Source: Ferdinandcohnia salidurans (GTDB lineage Bacteria; Bacillota; Bacilli; Bacillales; Bacillaceae_L). From it: DNA of 64,000 nt. Below, in pieces: positions 33,135 to 41,100 of this stretch. Position 1 is the stretch's first letter. Every line of letters begins with the position of its first letter. The notes under the pieces are model-generated. The model made no database searches and had not been told where the DNA came from. It saw only the letters and a program-made list of their open reading frames with translations. Location: assembly GCF_042680725.1 (NCBI RefSeq), contig NZ_JBHUEK010000025.1:372001-436000 (forward strand), given 5' to 3'. The translations under genes were made by a program, and so were the position numbers.

Positions 33135-34649
33135 TTATAGAGATGGTGTAATATTCTTTGTATCCTTCGCTAACTCTTCATCAGATTTACTGATTGCCGA
33201 TAACAAATCTTCAATCTCAGGCTTAACTGGTTTATTTTTATTTAATAAGCCGAGACCAATAAATATTAATCCTGAAGTAAAGATTGGAGCCCCAAGTTCA
33301 ACATATAGCGCCCAGTCCACCCCATATTTTGTTAAGGCAAACATGGCAAATCCTGCAATAATGGAAGAGATCGCAGCTCTTGAATCACTGTGCTTAAAGG
33401 CAGGTAGTAATCCTAACAGCATTGGAATTGAAACAGGTCCAACCAACGCCGCAAACCAGGAGATTAATAACCCTAACACTCCTCCAAAATTATCTGAGAA
33501 AATCCCAATAATCAGTGTTAAGAAAGTGAACGTAAATGTAACAATCCTTGCAATTTTTAAAGATGTCCTTTGATCAAGTCCTTTAAATTTACCTGACATG
33601 ACAGGGAGGATATCCCTTGTAATAACAGCTGAAATCGTATTTGCATCTGAGGAAGTCATCGACATAGTTGCGGCAAATAGGGAAGCCAGCACAAGACCAA
33701 TTAATCCTGCTGGTAATAGTTCCTGGGTGAGTAGTGCGTATGATTGTGTAGGATCTTCTAGATTCGGTAAAATAAGTGGTGTTGCCCACATTGGGAAAAA
33801 TAATATCAACGGCCACACAAGGTATAGGATTCCTGAAAAAAGAGCTGACTTCTTGGCTTCCTTCCCAGAAGGAGACGCAATGTAACGTGCGGCAAGGTTC
33901 CAAGTTCCACCGTTATAACTGAAGAATACGATGAATACGAAAACTAACACATAGCCAAGCGTATACGGTTCATTGAACGGTTGACTATTTGCAGGTGGGA
34001 GTTTATCCCAAATACCAGTTATGGATCCCCATCCACCCATTTGACTTAAAACAACAACGAACATGACAATTCCTGCAATAATTTGAACTATAAACTGTGC
34101 AAAATCTGTCCATAAATCTGCCCAAATACCACCAACTGTAATATAAATTAACGAAACAATTCCAGATAATAGAATTCCATAAACAATTGGGATTCCGGTA
34201 AACACATTAAGTAAAAGCCCGATCGCTGCCCATTTCGCACCAACATCGAATAACTTTACAAGTACACCACTCCAAGCAACTAATTGTTGGGTTGGCACAT
34301 TGTAACGCATCGCTAAATATTCCGTTGGTGATTCGATATCAAGCTTAGTTCGTAACTTCGACCACCTTGGGGCCATTATATAAGCGCCTAAAATAACCGA
34401 TACAACAATAGGTATCGCCCACCAAACATACAAACTAAATCCATGCGTGTAAGCTAAGCCCGCGTATGCCACAAACACCGCGCCACTATAACCTCCGACA
34501 TGGTGAGAAATACCGCCTAACCACCAAGGAAGCTTTCCGCCGGCAACGAAGAAATCTTTCGACCCCTGTACTTTATTAAAAGACCAAAAACCAATGACAA
34601 CCATAAGTAAGAAAAATGCTATAATGACTCCCCAATCTAGACCACTCAT
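33135..34649 (-). CDS. Sodium:solute symporter (SSS family)
   Basis: 504 residues, about 13 membrane segments. SSS hallmarks include VQGSKDFFVAGGKLPWWLGG, the Na+-site region SHHVGGYSGAVFVAYAG and FAATMSMTSSDANTISAVITRD. It is the only transporter of the amino-sugar operon and the first large gene, so it sets the imported substrate. Because SSS import leaves the sugar unphosphorylated, a separate kinase is needed. Confidence 0.92.
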   Translation of the reverse strand: MSGLDWGVIIAFFLLMVVIGFWSFNKVQGSKDFFVAGGKLPWWLGGISHHVGGYSGAVFVAYAGLAYTHGFSLYVWWAIPIVVSVILGAYIMAPRWSKLRTKLDIESPTEYLAMRYNVPTQQLVAWSGVLVKLFDVGAKWAAIGLLLNVFTGIPIVYGILLSGIVSLIYITVGGIWADLWTDFAQFIVQIIAGIVMFVVVLSQMGGWGSITGIWDKLPPANSQPFNEPYTLGYVLVFVFIVFFSYNGGTWNLAARYIASPSGKEAKKSALFSGILYLVWPLILFFPMWATPLILPNLEDPTQSYALLTQELLPAGLIGLVLASLFAATMSMTSSDANTISAVITRDILPVMSGKFKGLDQRTSLKIARIVTFTFTFLTLIIGIFSDNFGGVLGLLISWFAALVGPVSIPMLLGLLPAFKHSDSRAAISSIIAGFAMFALTKYGVDWALYVELGAPIFTSGLIFIGLGLLNKNKPVKPEIEDLLSAISKSDEELAKDTKNITPSL

Positions 34650-34714
34650 GTTCTTCCCCCTTTAACAATTTTTCTTCCAAAAACCCCTTGAATCACTTCA
34701 TCAACTAGCAGCAT
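34646..34714 (-). CDS. Possible 22-codon leader ORF coupled to the symporter
   Basis: ATG 34714 to TGA 34646, overlapping the symporter start as ATGA. It encodes a short peptide (MLLVDEVIQGVFGRKIVKGG plus two residues). A very strong ribosome site, AAAGGAGGTG at 34730-34739, lies 17 bases before this ATG, too far for ordinary use; a GTG within that site would give 28 codons. It may be a decayed gene or a translational coupler. Confidence 0.3.
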   Translation of the reverse strand: MLLVDEVIQGVFGRKIVKGGRT

Positions 34715-34763
34715 TCCTTCGTTTGTAGACACCTCCTTTAATTAATCCTAATATATGACTAAT

Positions 34764-34777
34764 TATTTTATAAAATA
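34764..34777. promoter_or_regulatory. Candidate operator of the amino-sugar operon
   Basis: Perfect palindrome TATTTTATAAAATA about 115 bases upstream of the symporter start. AT-rich palindromes are usual for ROK repressors such as NagC and XylR. It overlaps an AT-rich stretch that could supply a -10 box, but no -35 is convincing. Confidence 0.4.
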
Positions 34778-35036
34778 CCACAACACTGGGTAAATGTAAA
34801 ATAAATTTAGAAAATTTTGTACCTTAGTGGAATTTTAATAGATTTTAGGATTCTCCCGTAGATCTGATCCATGACGTTCAAATCTATCATTTTTGCTTAT
34901 AAATTTGCACCCTTCGCTAAATTTCGATCCGTACAGACAATATTTGTCCCAAAACTGAAACCTTTTCTGCTTATAAAACGTCTAATATATTGTGCAGTTT
35001 TTGATTATCCTAATCTTAAAAAAGGTGTTGATGGAA

Positions 35037-35969
35037 ATGAGTCGTGTTGACCGCCATTCGAAACAAAAACCGAAACGAAAATGGCCAAAAGTTCTTGGAT
35101 CGATTTTTCTTGTTTTATTATTAGCAATCGGTGGATACGCCGTTTATTTATACCAATCTGTGGCGAGTACGCTTGGAAAGATGCATGAAGACCGGGGCCC
35201 TTCCGACAAACGAACCACACAGATCGATATCAGTAAAAAGGATCCGATTTCCATTCTGCTCATGGGTGTTGATGAACGCTCGGGCGACAAGGGGCGTACT
35301 GATACGTTAATTATGGTTACTGTGAATCCAAATACGAATTCCATGCAAATGTTGAGCATTCCGCGTGATACACGCGTTGAAATTGTTGGCAGAGGCACTC
35401 AAGATAAAATCAATCATGCGTACGCATTCGGTGGCGTCGATATGACGATTGATTCCGTCGAGAACTTCCTAGATGTACCGATTGATTACTATGTGAAGGT
35501 TAACATGGAAGGACTACAGCAAATCGTTGACGCCCTTGGCGGAGTCCAGGTGAACAGTACATTTGCGTTTTCTTATCAGGGTGCATCCTTCTCTGAAGGA
35601 ACTCAAACTCTAAACGGGGAAGAAGCCCTTAAATATGCACGAATGAGATATGACGATCCTCGTGGTGACTTCGGTCGACAAGATCGCCAAAAGCAGGTTA
35701 TCCAAGGGATTATCGACAAAGGTGCAAGCATCACTTCAGTTACAAAAATCGATGACATTCTCGGAGCACTTGGCAATAACGTCACAACTGATATCTCCTT
35801 TGACGAAATGAAAACCATTCAGGCAAACTATAAGGGAGCTCGTCATAACATCGAGCAATTCAGCATCGATGGTGTCGGCAAAACCCTAGACGCATGGTAC
35901 TGGATCGTCTCCGAAGACGAACGCCAAGCCGTCTCATCCCGCTTGAAAAAACACCTAGAAATCGAATAG
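35037..35969 (+). CDS. LytR-CpsA-Psr family phosphotransferase
   Basis: 310 residues. A basic N-tail and one membrane anchor (about 20-38) are followed by the extracellular LCP domain with RSGDKGRTDTLIMVTVNP, SIPRDTRVEI and the arginine-rich ARMRYDDPRGDFGRQDRQ. LCP enzymes attach wall teichoic acids or other glycopolymers to peptidoglycan. ATG 35037 is nine bases after AAAGGTG; 35031 is an alternative. The gap 34778-35036 shows no gene. Confidence 0.9.
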   Translation: MSRVDRHSKQKPKRKWPKVLGSIFLVLLLAIGGYAVYLYQSVASTLGKMHEDRGPSDKRTTQIDISKKDPISILLMGVDERSGDKGRTDTLIMVTVNPNTNSMQMLSIPRDTRVEIVGRGTQDKINHAYAFGGVDMTIDSVENFLDVPIDYYVKVNMEGLQQIVDALGGVQVNSTFAFSYQGASFSEGTQTLNGEEALKYARMRYDDPRGDFGRQDRQKQVIQGIIDKGASITSVTKIDDILGALGNNVTTDISFDEMKTIQANYKGARHNIEQFSIDGVGKTLDAWYWIVSEDERQAVSSRLKKHLEIE

Positions 35970-35987
35970 ATAGGTCACGGAGTTCCG

Positions 35988-36020
35988 TGGGTCACAGGGA
36001 CAGGTCCCTTGTCCCACCAC
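35988..36020. repeat. Family A half-element, copy 9
   Basis: GGGTCACAGGGACAGGTCCC followed by TTGTCCCACCACC, one half of the full unit, 18 bases after the LCP stop and before its terminator. Confidence 0.8.
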
Positions 36021-36040
36021 CATCTTGGATTTAAAAACTA

Positions 36041-36070
36041 ACAACCGGTTGCGATACCGGTTGTTTTTTT
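36041..36070 (+). terminator. Terminator of the LCP gene
   Basis: ACAACCGGT pairs with ACCGGTTGT around TGCGAT, followed by seven T. Confidence 0.88.
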
Positions 36071-36143
36071 GTGTCTTACATGTTTTCCTCCTTTTTCCAC
36101 ATACTAATGAGACATGGTCATTGTTCCAAAGGAGGTCCTTATC

Positions 36144-36596
36144 ATGAAATTTAAATTTTTACTTTGTATAGCATTATTGTTTCTTTCGGTTTCGCCTGCT
36201 TCTGCTGCGGAGAAGAAGTCACCGTTTTTTGGTGTGAGTGCAACGGTCGTGCAGGTCGAGGATGGTACATTTGAGGTAAAAACGAGTGGCGCTGAGGAAA
36301 ACGAAGGGTTTGTTTTTTCACCAAGAGGGGTGAAAGGTGGAGAAACGATTGTATTTGAGGTGCAGGTGAAGGGCGAAGCCGCCGTTTACTTGCTTGTGGA
36401 TGAGACTGATGCGCGAGGAACTTTTTTAGCTGAGACAGTATCCCCAGTTATTGGTTTACATGATCCGTGGCGAACGATCCAGCTTGAGGTCGAACTGCAG
36501 GATACCACCTCCCAAATCGACGCGATGGTGCTTACGAACAAACAGGAAAAAACCAAATTCATGTTTCGGAATGTAAAAGTAAGTGTAAAAAAGTAA
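36144..36596 (+). CDS. Small secreted protein of unknown function
   Basis: 150 residues with a clean Sec signal (MKFKFLLCIALLFLSVSPASA, cleavage after ASA at about 21). The mature part is rich in beta-strands and acidic residues, like a small extracellular beta-sandwich. No family motif recognised. ATG 36144 has AAAGGAGG upstream. A terminator follows directly, so it is monocistronic. Confidence 0.8.
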   Translation: MKFKFLLCIALLFLSVSPASAAEKKSPFFGVSATVVQVEDGTFEVKTSGAEENEGFVFSPRGVKGGETIVFEVQVKGEAAVYLLVDETDARGTFLAETVSPVIGLHDPWRTIQLEVELQDTTSQIDAMVLTNKQEKTKFMFRNVKVSVKK

Positions 36597-36623
36597 AAGA
36601 TGCCGACCCCGGCATCCTTTTTC
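36597..36623 (+). terminator. Terminator of the secreted protein gene
   Basis: GATGCCG pairs with CGGCATC, followed by CTTTTT, immediately after the stop. Confidence 0.88.
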
Positions 36624-36654
36624 TATGCTAAAAACAAGCCATCAACACCATCAA

Positions 36655-36684
36655 GAAAAAAGACCTGGGATCATCTCCCAAGTC
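36655..36684 (-). terminator. Terminator of the DUF4083 gene
   Basis: On the minus strand GACTTGGGA pairs with TCCCAGGTC around GATGA, followed by TTTTTTC. It touches the stop at 36685. Confidence 0.88.
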
Positions 36685-36834
36685 CTACTCTACTTTTTTC
36701 GATATTTCGTCTAGCTTGGTTTCCATTCGTTTTACTCGTTTTGAAAAACGGACCACATAAACGAGTACGGCAATAAAGCTAATTGGAACGAGAAGTGCAA
36801 ATAATTGAAAAAGAATGTCCCCGATATTTAACAC
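36685..36834 (-). CDS. DUF4083-type small membrane protein, 49 residues
   Basis: GTG at 36834 with GAGG ten bases upstream. It encodes MLNIGDILFQLFALLVPISF and onwards: one membrane helix, then a basic linker and a helical tail (RMETKLDEISKKVE). The pattern matches DUF4083 proteins of Bacilli. A terminator directly after the stop supports it as a real gene. Function unknown. Confidence 0.8.
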   Translation of the reverse strand: MLNIGDILFQLFALLVPISFIAVLVYVVRFSKRVKRMETKLDEISKKVE

Positions 36835-36903
36835 CGCGTGAGTTCCTCTCTTCCTTTTTTTCTATAATATACCATGTCACCTGTCAAAGAGTCCATCAGC
36901 CAA

Positions 36904-36932
36904 CTGGGACAAGGGACCTGTCCCTTTGTCCC
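36904..36932. repeat. Family A half-element, copy 10
   Basis: TGGGACAAGGGACCTGTCCC followed by TTTGTCCCA; identical to copy 3 at 11013-11041. It lies about 60 bases after the chemoreceptor stop. Confidence 0.85.
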
Positions 36933-36992
36933 AGAGGAAGTTACATCGGCTGCCGGGAGATTGGGCCTGTTCTATGAGAGCCTTAAGTCCCA

Positions 36993-38669
36993 TTATTTGT
37001 CCCAGGCTTGGATGAGTTGGTTTAGTTCGCCGGCGTTTTCTTCGAGTTGTTTGGCGCTTTTGGCGACTTCTTCCATGGAGCTGCTGGATTGCTGGGCGGT
37101 TGCGGATACTTGTTCAACGCCTGCAGCTGATTCTTCTGCGACAGCCGCGATTCCTTCGATGGCTCCGCTAATTTCTTTTGTATCGTCAAGTACCCCGTAT
37201 AGCGAGCTTGACATTGCCTCGATTTGTGAACCGATATCTTCAATCGTCCGTTTCAATTCATTAAAGGTTTTACCGGTCGTTTGAATTTGGTTGGTGCCTT
37301 CTTCAACGGATTGATAGCCGTCATCTAAGGATTGAACAACCTGCTTTGATTCATTTTGAATGCCTTTTACAATTTCCGTGATTTCTGAGACCGAGCTGCC
37401 AACCTGTTCAGCAAGCTTTCGAACCTCGTCGGCGACAACCGCAAATCCTCTTCCATGTTCACCTGCGCGGGCCGCCTCGATGGCTGCGTTTAATGCTAAG
37501 AGATTTGTTTGCCCCGCAATCTCCTGAATCACTTTAACAAGCTTCGTAATCTCATTTGTTTTATGATCCAGACCAACAACCAGCGCGTGTGACTGCTTCA
37601 TTTTTTCATGGATGCTAGTCATTTGTTGGATTGATGTTTCCATATACGAGCTGCCGTCGTTTGTCATCGCAAGCATGCCTTGTGATTGGACCTTGATGCT
37701 ATCGCCCTTAACCGCAACCTGCATGATTTCGTCCGAGAACGTGGACATTTTTTCAATCAATGTAGTAGCAGATGTCGCTTGGTCTTCTGCACCTCGTGAA
37801 AGCTCCTCCATTGTGACTGCAATCTGCTGACTACCTGCCATAACCTCATCCGCATACTGGGTCAATTCTTCACTTTGACCCGTGACATTGTCGGAAACGA
37901 CCGCCATTTTCTTGACCATGCCTTTTACATTTTCATTCATCTCATTGACCGCTAAAACAAGCTGGCCAATTTCATCTTTGAGTTTCGTTTTAATTGGTTC
38001 CGATTGAAGATTGCCATTGGAAATCGCCTTCATACGACTTGCGACACTTTTCACAGGTCTAGCAATCACTACGGAGGTATAAATGGAAATCACTGTTCCT
38101 AAAATAAGCGCAGCTGCTGCGACCACAAGTCCTACAAAGTTCACTGATTGACCATATTTCACAACGTCCGCTCCAGTTGAGACGATCTGTCTTTCACGAT
38201 CATCAGAAAGCTTTTTTACTTGTTCCATCAACGCATTTGACTTCGGCTGGACATACGTCTGTAAATTATGCATCGCAAGCTCGGTATCTCCGCTATCATA
38301 AGGGGCGAAAACTTTTTCCTTCATTAATTCACGCCAATTTTTCATTTCCCTTATAAGCTCTTCAACCTCTTTTATCTTCATCGCACTTAATTTTCGATCC
38401 GTTAGATCAAATTCTACCGAATAGACATCATATTCATTTTTATAGGAAATATCACCGTAAAGCACATACGCCCTCGCAAGCGCTATACTCTGGGCAATAT
38501 TGTATTTCAAACTATCATATTCAAGTAAAACGGAGAGTTCCTCAGACACAACATCGTCCGTCTTCTGATTCATATTGGACACAGCTATGTAATTATAGGT
38601 CGCTAAACCTATACAAAGGATGATAATGGCAAAAAAACTAGCAAATAACCTCGTTCGAATACTTTTCAT
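36993..38669 (-). CDS. Methyl-accepting chemotaxis protein behind a c-di-GMP riboswitch
   Basis: 558 residues. TM1 (about 8-28), a four-helix-bundle sensor domain outside the membrane, TM2 (about 176-198), HAMP, then a long coiled coil. The conserved hairpin tip TNLLALNAAIEAARAGEHGR lies near residues 384-403. It relays a signal to CheA/CheW and the flagellar motor. The sensor has no recognisable Cache or PAS fold, so the ligand is unknown. A GEMM-I riboswitch and a promoter lie upstream (38750-38889), placing its expression under c-di-GMP. Confidence 0.95.
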   Translation of the reverse strand: MKSIRTRLFASFFAIIILCIGLATYNYIAVSNMNQKTDDVVSEELSVLLEYDSLKYNIAQSIALARAYVLYGDISYKNEYDVYSVEFDLTDRKLSAMKIKEVEELIREMKNWRELMKEKVFAPYDSGDTELAMHNLQTYVQPKSNALMEQVKKLSDDRERQIVSTGADVVKYGQSVNFVGLVVAAAALILGTVISIYTSVVIARPVKSVASRMKAISNGNLQSEPIKTKLKDEIGQLVLAVNEMNENVKGMVKKMAVVSDNVTGQSEELTQYADEVMAGSQQIAVTMEELSRGAEDQATSATTLIEKMSTFSDEIMQVAVKGDSIKVQSQGMLAMTNDGSSYMETSIQQMTSIHEKMKQSHALVVGLDHKTNEITKLVKVIQEIAGQTNLLALNAAIEAARAGEHGRGFAVVADEVRKLAEQVGSSVSEITEIVKGIQNESKQVVQSLDDGYQSVEEGTNQIQTTGKTFNELKRTIEDIGSQIEAMSSSLYGVLDDTKEISGAIEGIAAVAEESAAGVEQVSATAQQSSSSMEEVAKSAKQLEENAGELNQLIQAWDK

Positions 38670-38749
38670 CTATGGTACCTCTTCCTCGTTGATTAGTAGA
38701 AAATCAGGCAAAAAAATAAGACCAATCACTAAAAGAATGGCCCAACATG

Positions 38750-38848
38750 CGTAGATTATTGGCGGCTAGGCGATCATGGTACAGTGTACTGTAGACCCTT
38801 AGCTTTGCGTCCAATCCTTTCGGAGAGTTTGCCCGATTCTGATATACG
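38750..38848 (-). ncRNA. Cyclic di-GMP-I riboswitch (GEMM-I)
   Basis: Read on the minus strand: GGGCAAACTC, a TCC-GAAA-GGA tetraloop hairpin (P2), the invariant GGACGCAAAGC, then GGGTCTACAGTACACTG forming P3, and GATCGCCTAGCCGCC closing toward P1. These are the GEMM-I core elements, including GNRA tetraloop and receptor side. It starts about 10 bases after the predicted transcription start and ends about 80 bases before the chemoreceptor ATG. A weak hairpin (GGGCCA/TGGTCT) followed by TTATTTTTTT at about 38708-38742 could be the expression platform. Confidence 0.9.
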
Positions 38849-38860
38849 TTTTCTTCTATT

Positions 38861-38889
38861 AGTATATAAGTTTTTCTACTCTTCAACAA
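38861..38889 (-). promoter_or_regulatory. Promoter of the chemoreceptor/riboswitch transcript
   Basis: On the minus strand TTGTTG (38884-38889), 17-base spacer, TATACT (38861-38866). It would start RNA a few bases before the aptamer. Confidence 0.65.
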
Positions 38890-38910
38890 TACACCACATC
38901 ACAATTCCTA

Positions 38911-39006
38911 TTACTTTTTTACCACTAAGTCTAGCAACAATTTCATAAAATCTTCCTTATTCGAAGGCAGCACCTCAGGCAACTCCACATTCACCTTCAT
39001 CATCAT
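38911..39006 (-). CDS. Possible 31-residue small protein
   Basis: ATG 39006 (two more ATGs follow) with GGAGGG close upstream. It encodes MMMKVNVELPEVLPSNKEDF and a hydrophobic, basic tail ending LLLDLVVKK. A partial family B repeat lies just upstream. No terminator or family match is apparent. Confidence 0.4.
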   Translation of the reverse strand: MMMKVNVELPEVLPSNKEDFMKLLLDLVVKK

Positions 39007-39022
39007 TAAATCCCTCCATTTT

Positions 39023-39052
39023 TGGGAACCATGGGGACGGTTCTCTTGGTTC
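39023..39052. repeat. Family B repeat, partial copy 3
   Basis: GGGAACCATGGGGACGGTTC followed by TCTTGGTTCC, the left arm and centre of the family B unit without its right arm. Confidence 0.75.
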
Positions 39053-39191
39053 CTTCTATTACGTTCCATCACTAGTAATCTAGTATTGCCGGATTTTTGA
39101 TAGATATACATGATGATAGAAAAATTTTAGTAGACTTGAGTGGAGTTTGGCAAAAGAGTGCTTGCGGAATATTAACCAAAAGAGGAAGAAA

Positions 39192-39218
39192 CAAAAAAAG
39201 CCAGCCCGAGGGCTGACT
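39192..39218 (-). terminator. Terminator of the Gfo/Idh/MocA oxidoreductase gene
   Basis: On the minus strand AGTCAGCCC pairs with GGGCTGGCT, followed by TTTTTTTG, one base after the stop. Confidence 0.9.
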
Positions 39219-39219
39219 A

Positions 39220-40191
39220 CTAGTTACGAGCTGAAGCAAGTGCCTGCTCGATTACTCGCATATTTTTCAACGTTTCATCAACGCTGTACATTGGCTGATT
39301 ATTTGAAAGCACACTTTCTGCAAAATGTTCCACCTGAAGCTTGTACTGGTCACCTCGGACCGTCTCTTCACGCCCGCCACCTTCACCGTTCACCACAAGC
39401 ACACCGTTTCCACCTTCATTGTCTGGACGGAATGCATGCTTCGCTACAATCGAACCTTTCGTGCCGACCACTTCATACTGCGCCTTAAATGGTTGCTCAA
39501 AGCTTACATCAAAGTTCGCAACCACTCCACTTTCAAACTTCAGAGTGCCCGCTGCCGTAATGTCGACGTTATGAGTTGGATGAATGTTAGCAGTAGCCTT
39601 CACTTCAACCGGCTCCTCCCCCGTAATCAAGCGACTCGCATGGATGCAGTAGCAGCCCACATCATATAACACTCCGCCGCCAAGATCCTTTTGCATCTTG
39701 ATGCTGCCAGAATTCAAATCATGGATAAAGGAGAAAGTTGAGCGAATTAGCTTCACATCCCCAATTTCGCCGGCCGCGATGATTTCCTTCACACGGTTAT
39801 GCTGTGGATGGAACTGATACATGAACGCTTCCATAAAAATCACATTGTTTTCTGTAAAAGCAGCCGCCATTTCTTCAACGTCTTGTGAGGTTAATGCAGC
39901 TGGCTTTTCACAAAGCACATGCTTGCCGTGCTTCGCTGCTTCGATCGCCCATTGTTTATGTAGTTGGTTTGGAAGCGGAATGTACACCGCATCGATTTCA
40001 GGGTCATTCAATAGTTCTGTGTAGGATTCATAATGTTTAGAAATGCCAAGTTCAGCAGCAAAGTCTTTCGCCTTCCCACTTTCACTCGCAACAGCTACAA
40101 CCTCTGCATTATGTGCACGTTCCATCGCTGGAATCAATGTATTTCTCGCAATTTTCGCGGTTGATAAAACACCAAAACGAACCTTTGTCAT
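39220..40191 (-). CDS. Gfo/Idh/MocA-family oxidoreductase
   Basis: 323 residues. The N-terminal NAD(P) domain starts KVRFGVLSTAKIARNTLIPA and carries the family's EKP motif (VLCEKPAAL); the C-terminal domain has GGGVLYDVGCYCIHASRL. It resembles trans-dihydrodiol and glucose-fructose oxidoreductase-like members. It probably oxidises or reduces a sugar or cyclitol. It is monocistronic, ends in a strong terminator, and has no pathway context. Confidence 0.88.
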   Translation of the reverse strand: MTKVRFGVLSTAKIARNTLIPAMERAHNAEVVAVASESGKAKDFAAELGISKHYESYTELLNDPEIDAVYIPLPNQLHKQWAIEAAKHGKHVLCEKPAALTSQDVEEMAAAFTENNVIFMEAFMYQFHPQHNRVKEIIAAGEIGDVKLIRSTFSFIHDLNSGSIKMQKDLGGGVLYDVGCYCIHASRLITGEEPVEVKATANIHPTHNVDITAAGTLKFESGVVANFDVSFEQPFKAQYEVVGTKGSIVAKHAFRPDNEGGNGVLVVNGEGGGREETVRGDQYKLQVEHFAESVLSNNQPMYSVDETLKNMRVIEQALASARN

Positions 40192-40282
40192 CTGAGTTCC
40201 TCCTAAATTGTTTAGATACTCAACAAATCTATATTCTCATATTTTAGGAGATTGTGAAAGGGTTTTACTTTCAGATAAACAC

Positions 40283-40310
40283 AAAAAAGCCAGAGTTCAC
40301 CCTCTGACTT
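40283..40310 (-). terminator. Terminator of the 42-residue gene
   Basis: On the minus strand AAGTCAGAG pairs with CTCTGGCTT, followed by TTTTTTG. It lies 23 bases after the small gene's stop. Confidence 0.85.
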
Positions 40311-40332
40311 CATATAAGCAATATTTATGAAA

Positions 40333-40461
40333 TTATACAGACTGGCAATCTTTTAATTTACCAATTAGATCCTGCATAACTTCTTCAGTTGTAATAGAAG
40401 CTGTTTCTTCTACTTTTTTCTGAATGTCTACCATTATTTTTAAAAGCTGTTCAGAACTCAT
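40333..40461 (-). CDS. Small helical protein, 42 residues, unknown
   Basis: ATG 40461, GGTAGG upstream. It encodes MSSEQLLKIMVDIQKKVEET and a second helix ending KLKDCQSV. It is acidic and soluble, with one cysteine near the end. The downstream terminator and clean codon pattern support it as a real gene. I do not recognise the family. Confidence 0.6.
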   Translation of the reverse strand: MSSEQLLKIMVDIQKKVEETASITTEEVMQDLIGKLKDCQSV

Positions 40462-40551
40462 ACTTTTTACCTACCATTCTTAATTTCCAATTAAAAACCA
40501 TTTTACACTATTCAGCAAATTTTGCAAAGGAAAATTGTGACAAAATTTCAA

Positions 40552-40580
40552 CAAAAAACCCCCAACGATTTGTCAGGGGG
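40552..40580 (-). terminator. Terminator of the HGDGTDCGCG secreted protein gene
   Basis: On the minus strand CCCCC pairs with GGGGG around TGACAAATCGTT, followed by TTTTTTG, 10 bases after the stop. Confidence 0.82.
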
Positions 40581-40590
40581 CGAAACTCTA

Positions 40591-40965
40591 TTATTCTGCT
40601 AAAGGCGGTTGTTCGCCCATGTATTCTCCATTCGTAAATCCTGCAAACAGCACTTCTCCATTACCATGAACAAACGGAACTGCAACGATAGTATAAATAA
40701 CTCCTGCAGGACCTGGCATCGTGACTGCTATCACCTGATTTGCCCCAGCAAACTCAAAGCCCCGTTTGCCTAGGTCTGATTTCACATTCGAAAACTCAGT
40801 CAACTTCAATGTGTTTGCAACAGCCTTATTCCGCTCCGCCCCTTGCAAAGGGGTTACCCCACATCCGCAATCTGTCCCATCCCCATGGGCAGATGCAGTA
40901 TTTCCAGGTAGTACAAGCATTAACAACACAAGCACGATTCCCAAAACTTTGACAAAATTCCTCAT
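40591..40965 (-). CDS. Small secreted protein with N-terminal HGDGTDCGCG motif
   Basis: About 124 residues. ATG 40965 has GGGAGGG upstream. A Sec signal (MRNFVKVLGIVLVLLMLVLP, cleavage near NTASA) exposes a mature N-terminus HGDGTDCGCG, a compact His/Cys/Asp cluster that could bind a metal. The rest (AVANTLKLTEFSNVKSDLG, then a beta-rich IYTIVAVPFV stretch) recalls bacteriocin-like or immunity-like secreted proteins of Bacilli, without a clear assignment. It has its own terminator. Confidence 0.75.
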   Translation of the reverse strand: MRNFVKVLGIVLVLLMLVLPGNTASAHGDGTDCGCGVTPLQGAERNKAVANTLKLTEFSNVKSDLGKRGFEFAGANQVIAVTMPGPAGVIYTIVAVPFVHGNGEVLFAGFTNGEYMGEQPPLAE

Positions 40966-41100
40966 TACGAACCCTCCCATTAGTAGCTTCATAGTACAAA
41001 TTACACAGAAATCGACAAATTCCTTTATTTTCTGTAAAAATGGTACTAATGGCAGGTTACTTCAATGAAGGATGGTTCTTTCGTACTACAGATAACTCCA

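Noticed and set aside
38704..38889. Minus-strand frame of 61 codons
   Set aside because: It coincides with the c-di-GMP-I riboswitch, which explains the sequence better.
39147..39669. Plus-strand frames of about 113 codons
   Set aside because: They are antisense to the Gfo/Idh/MocA gene and its terminator.
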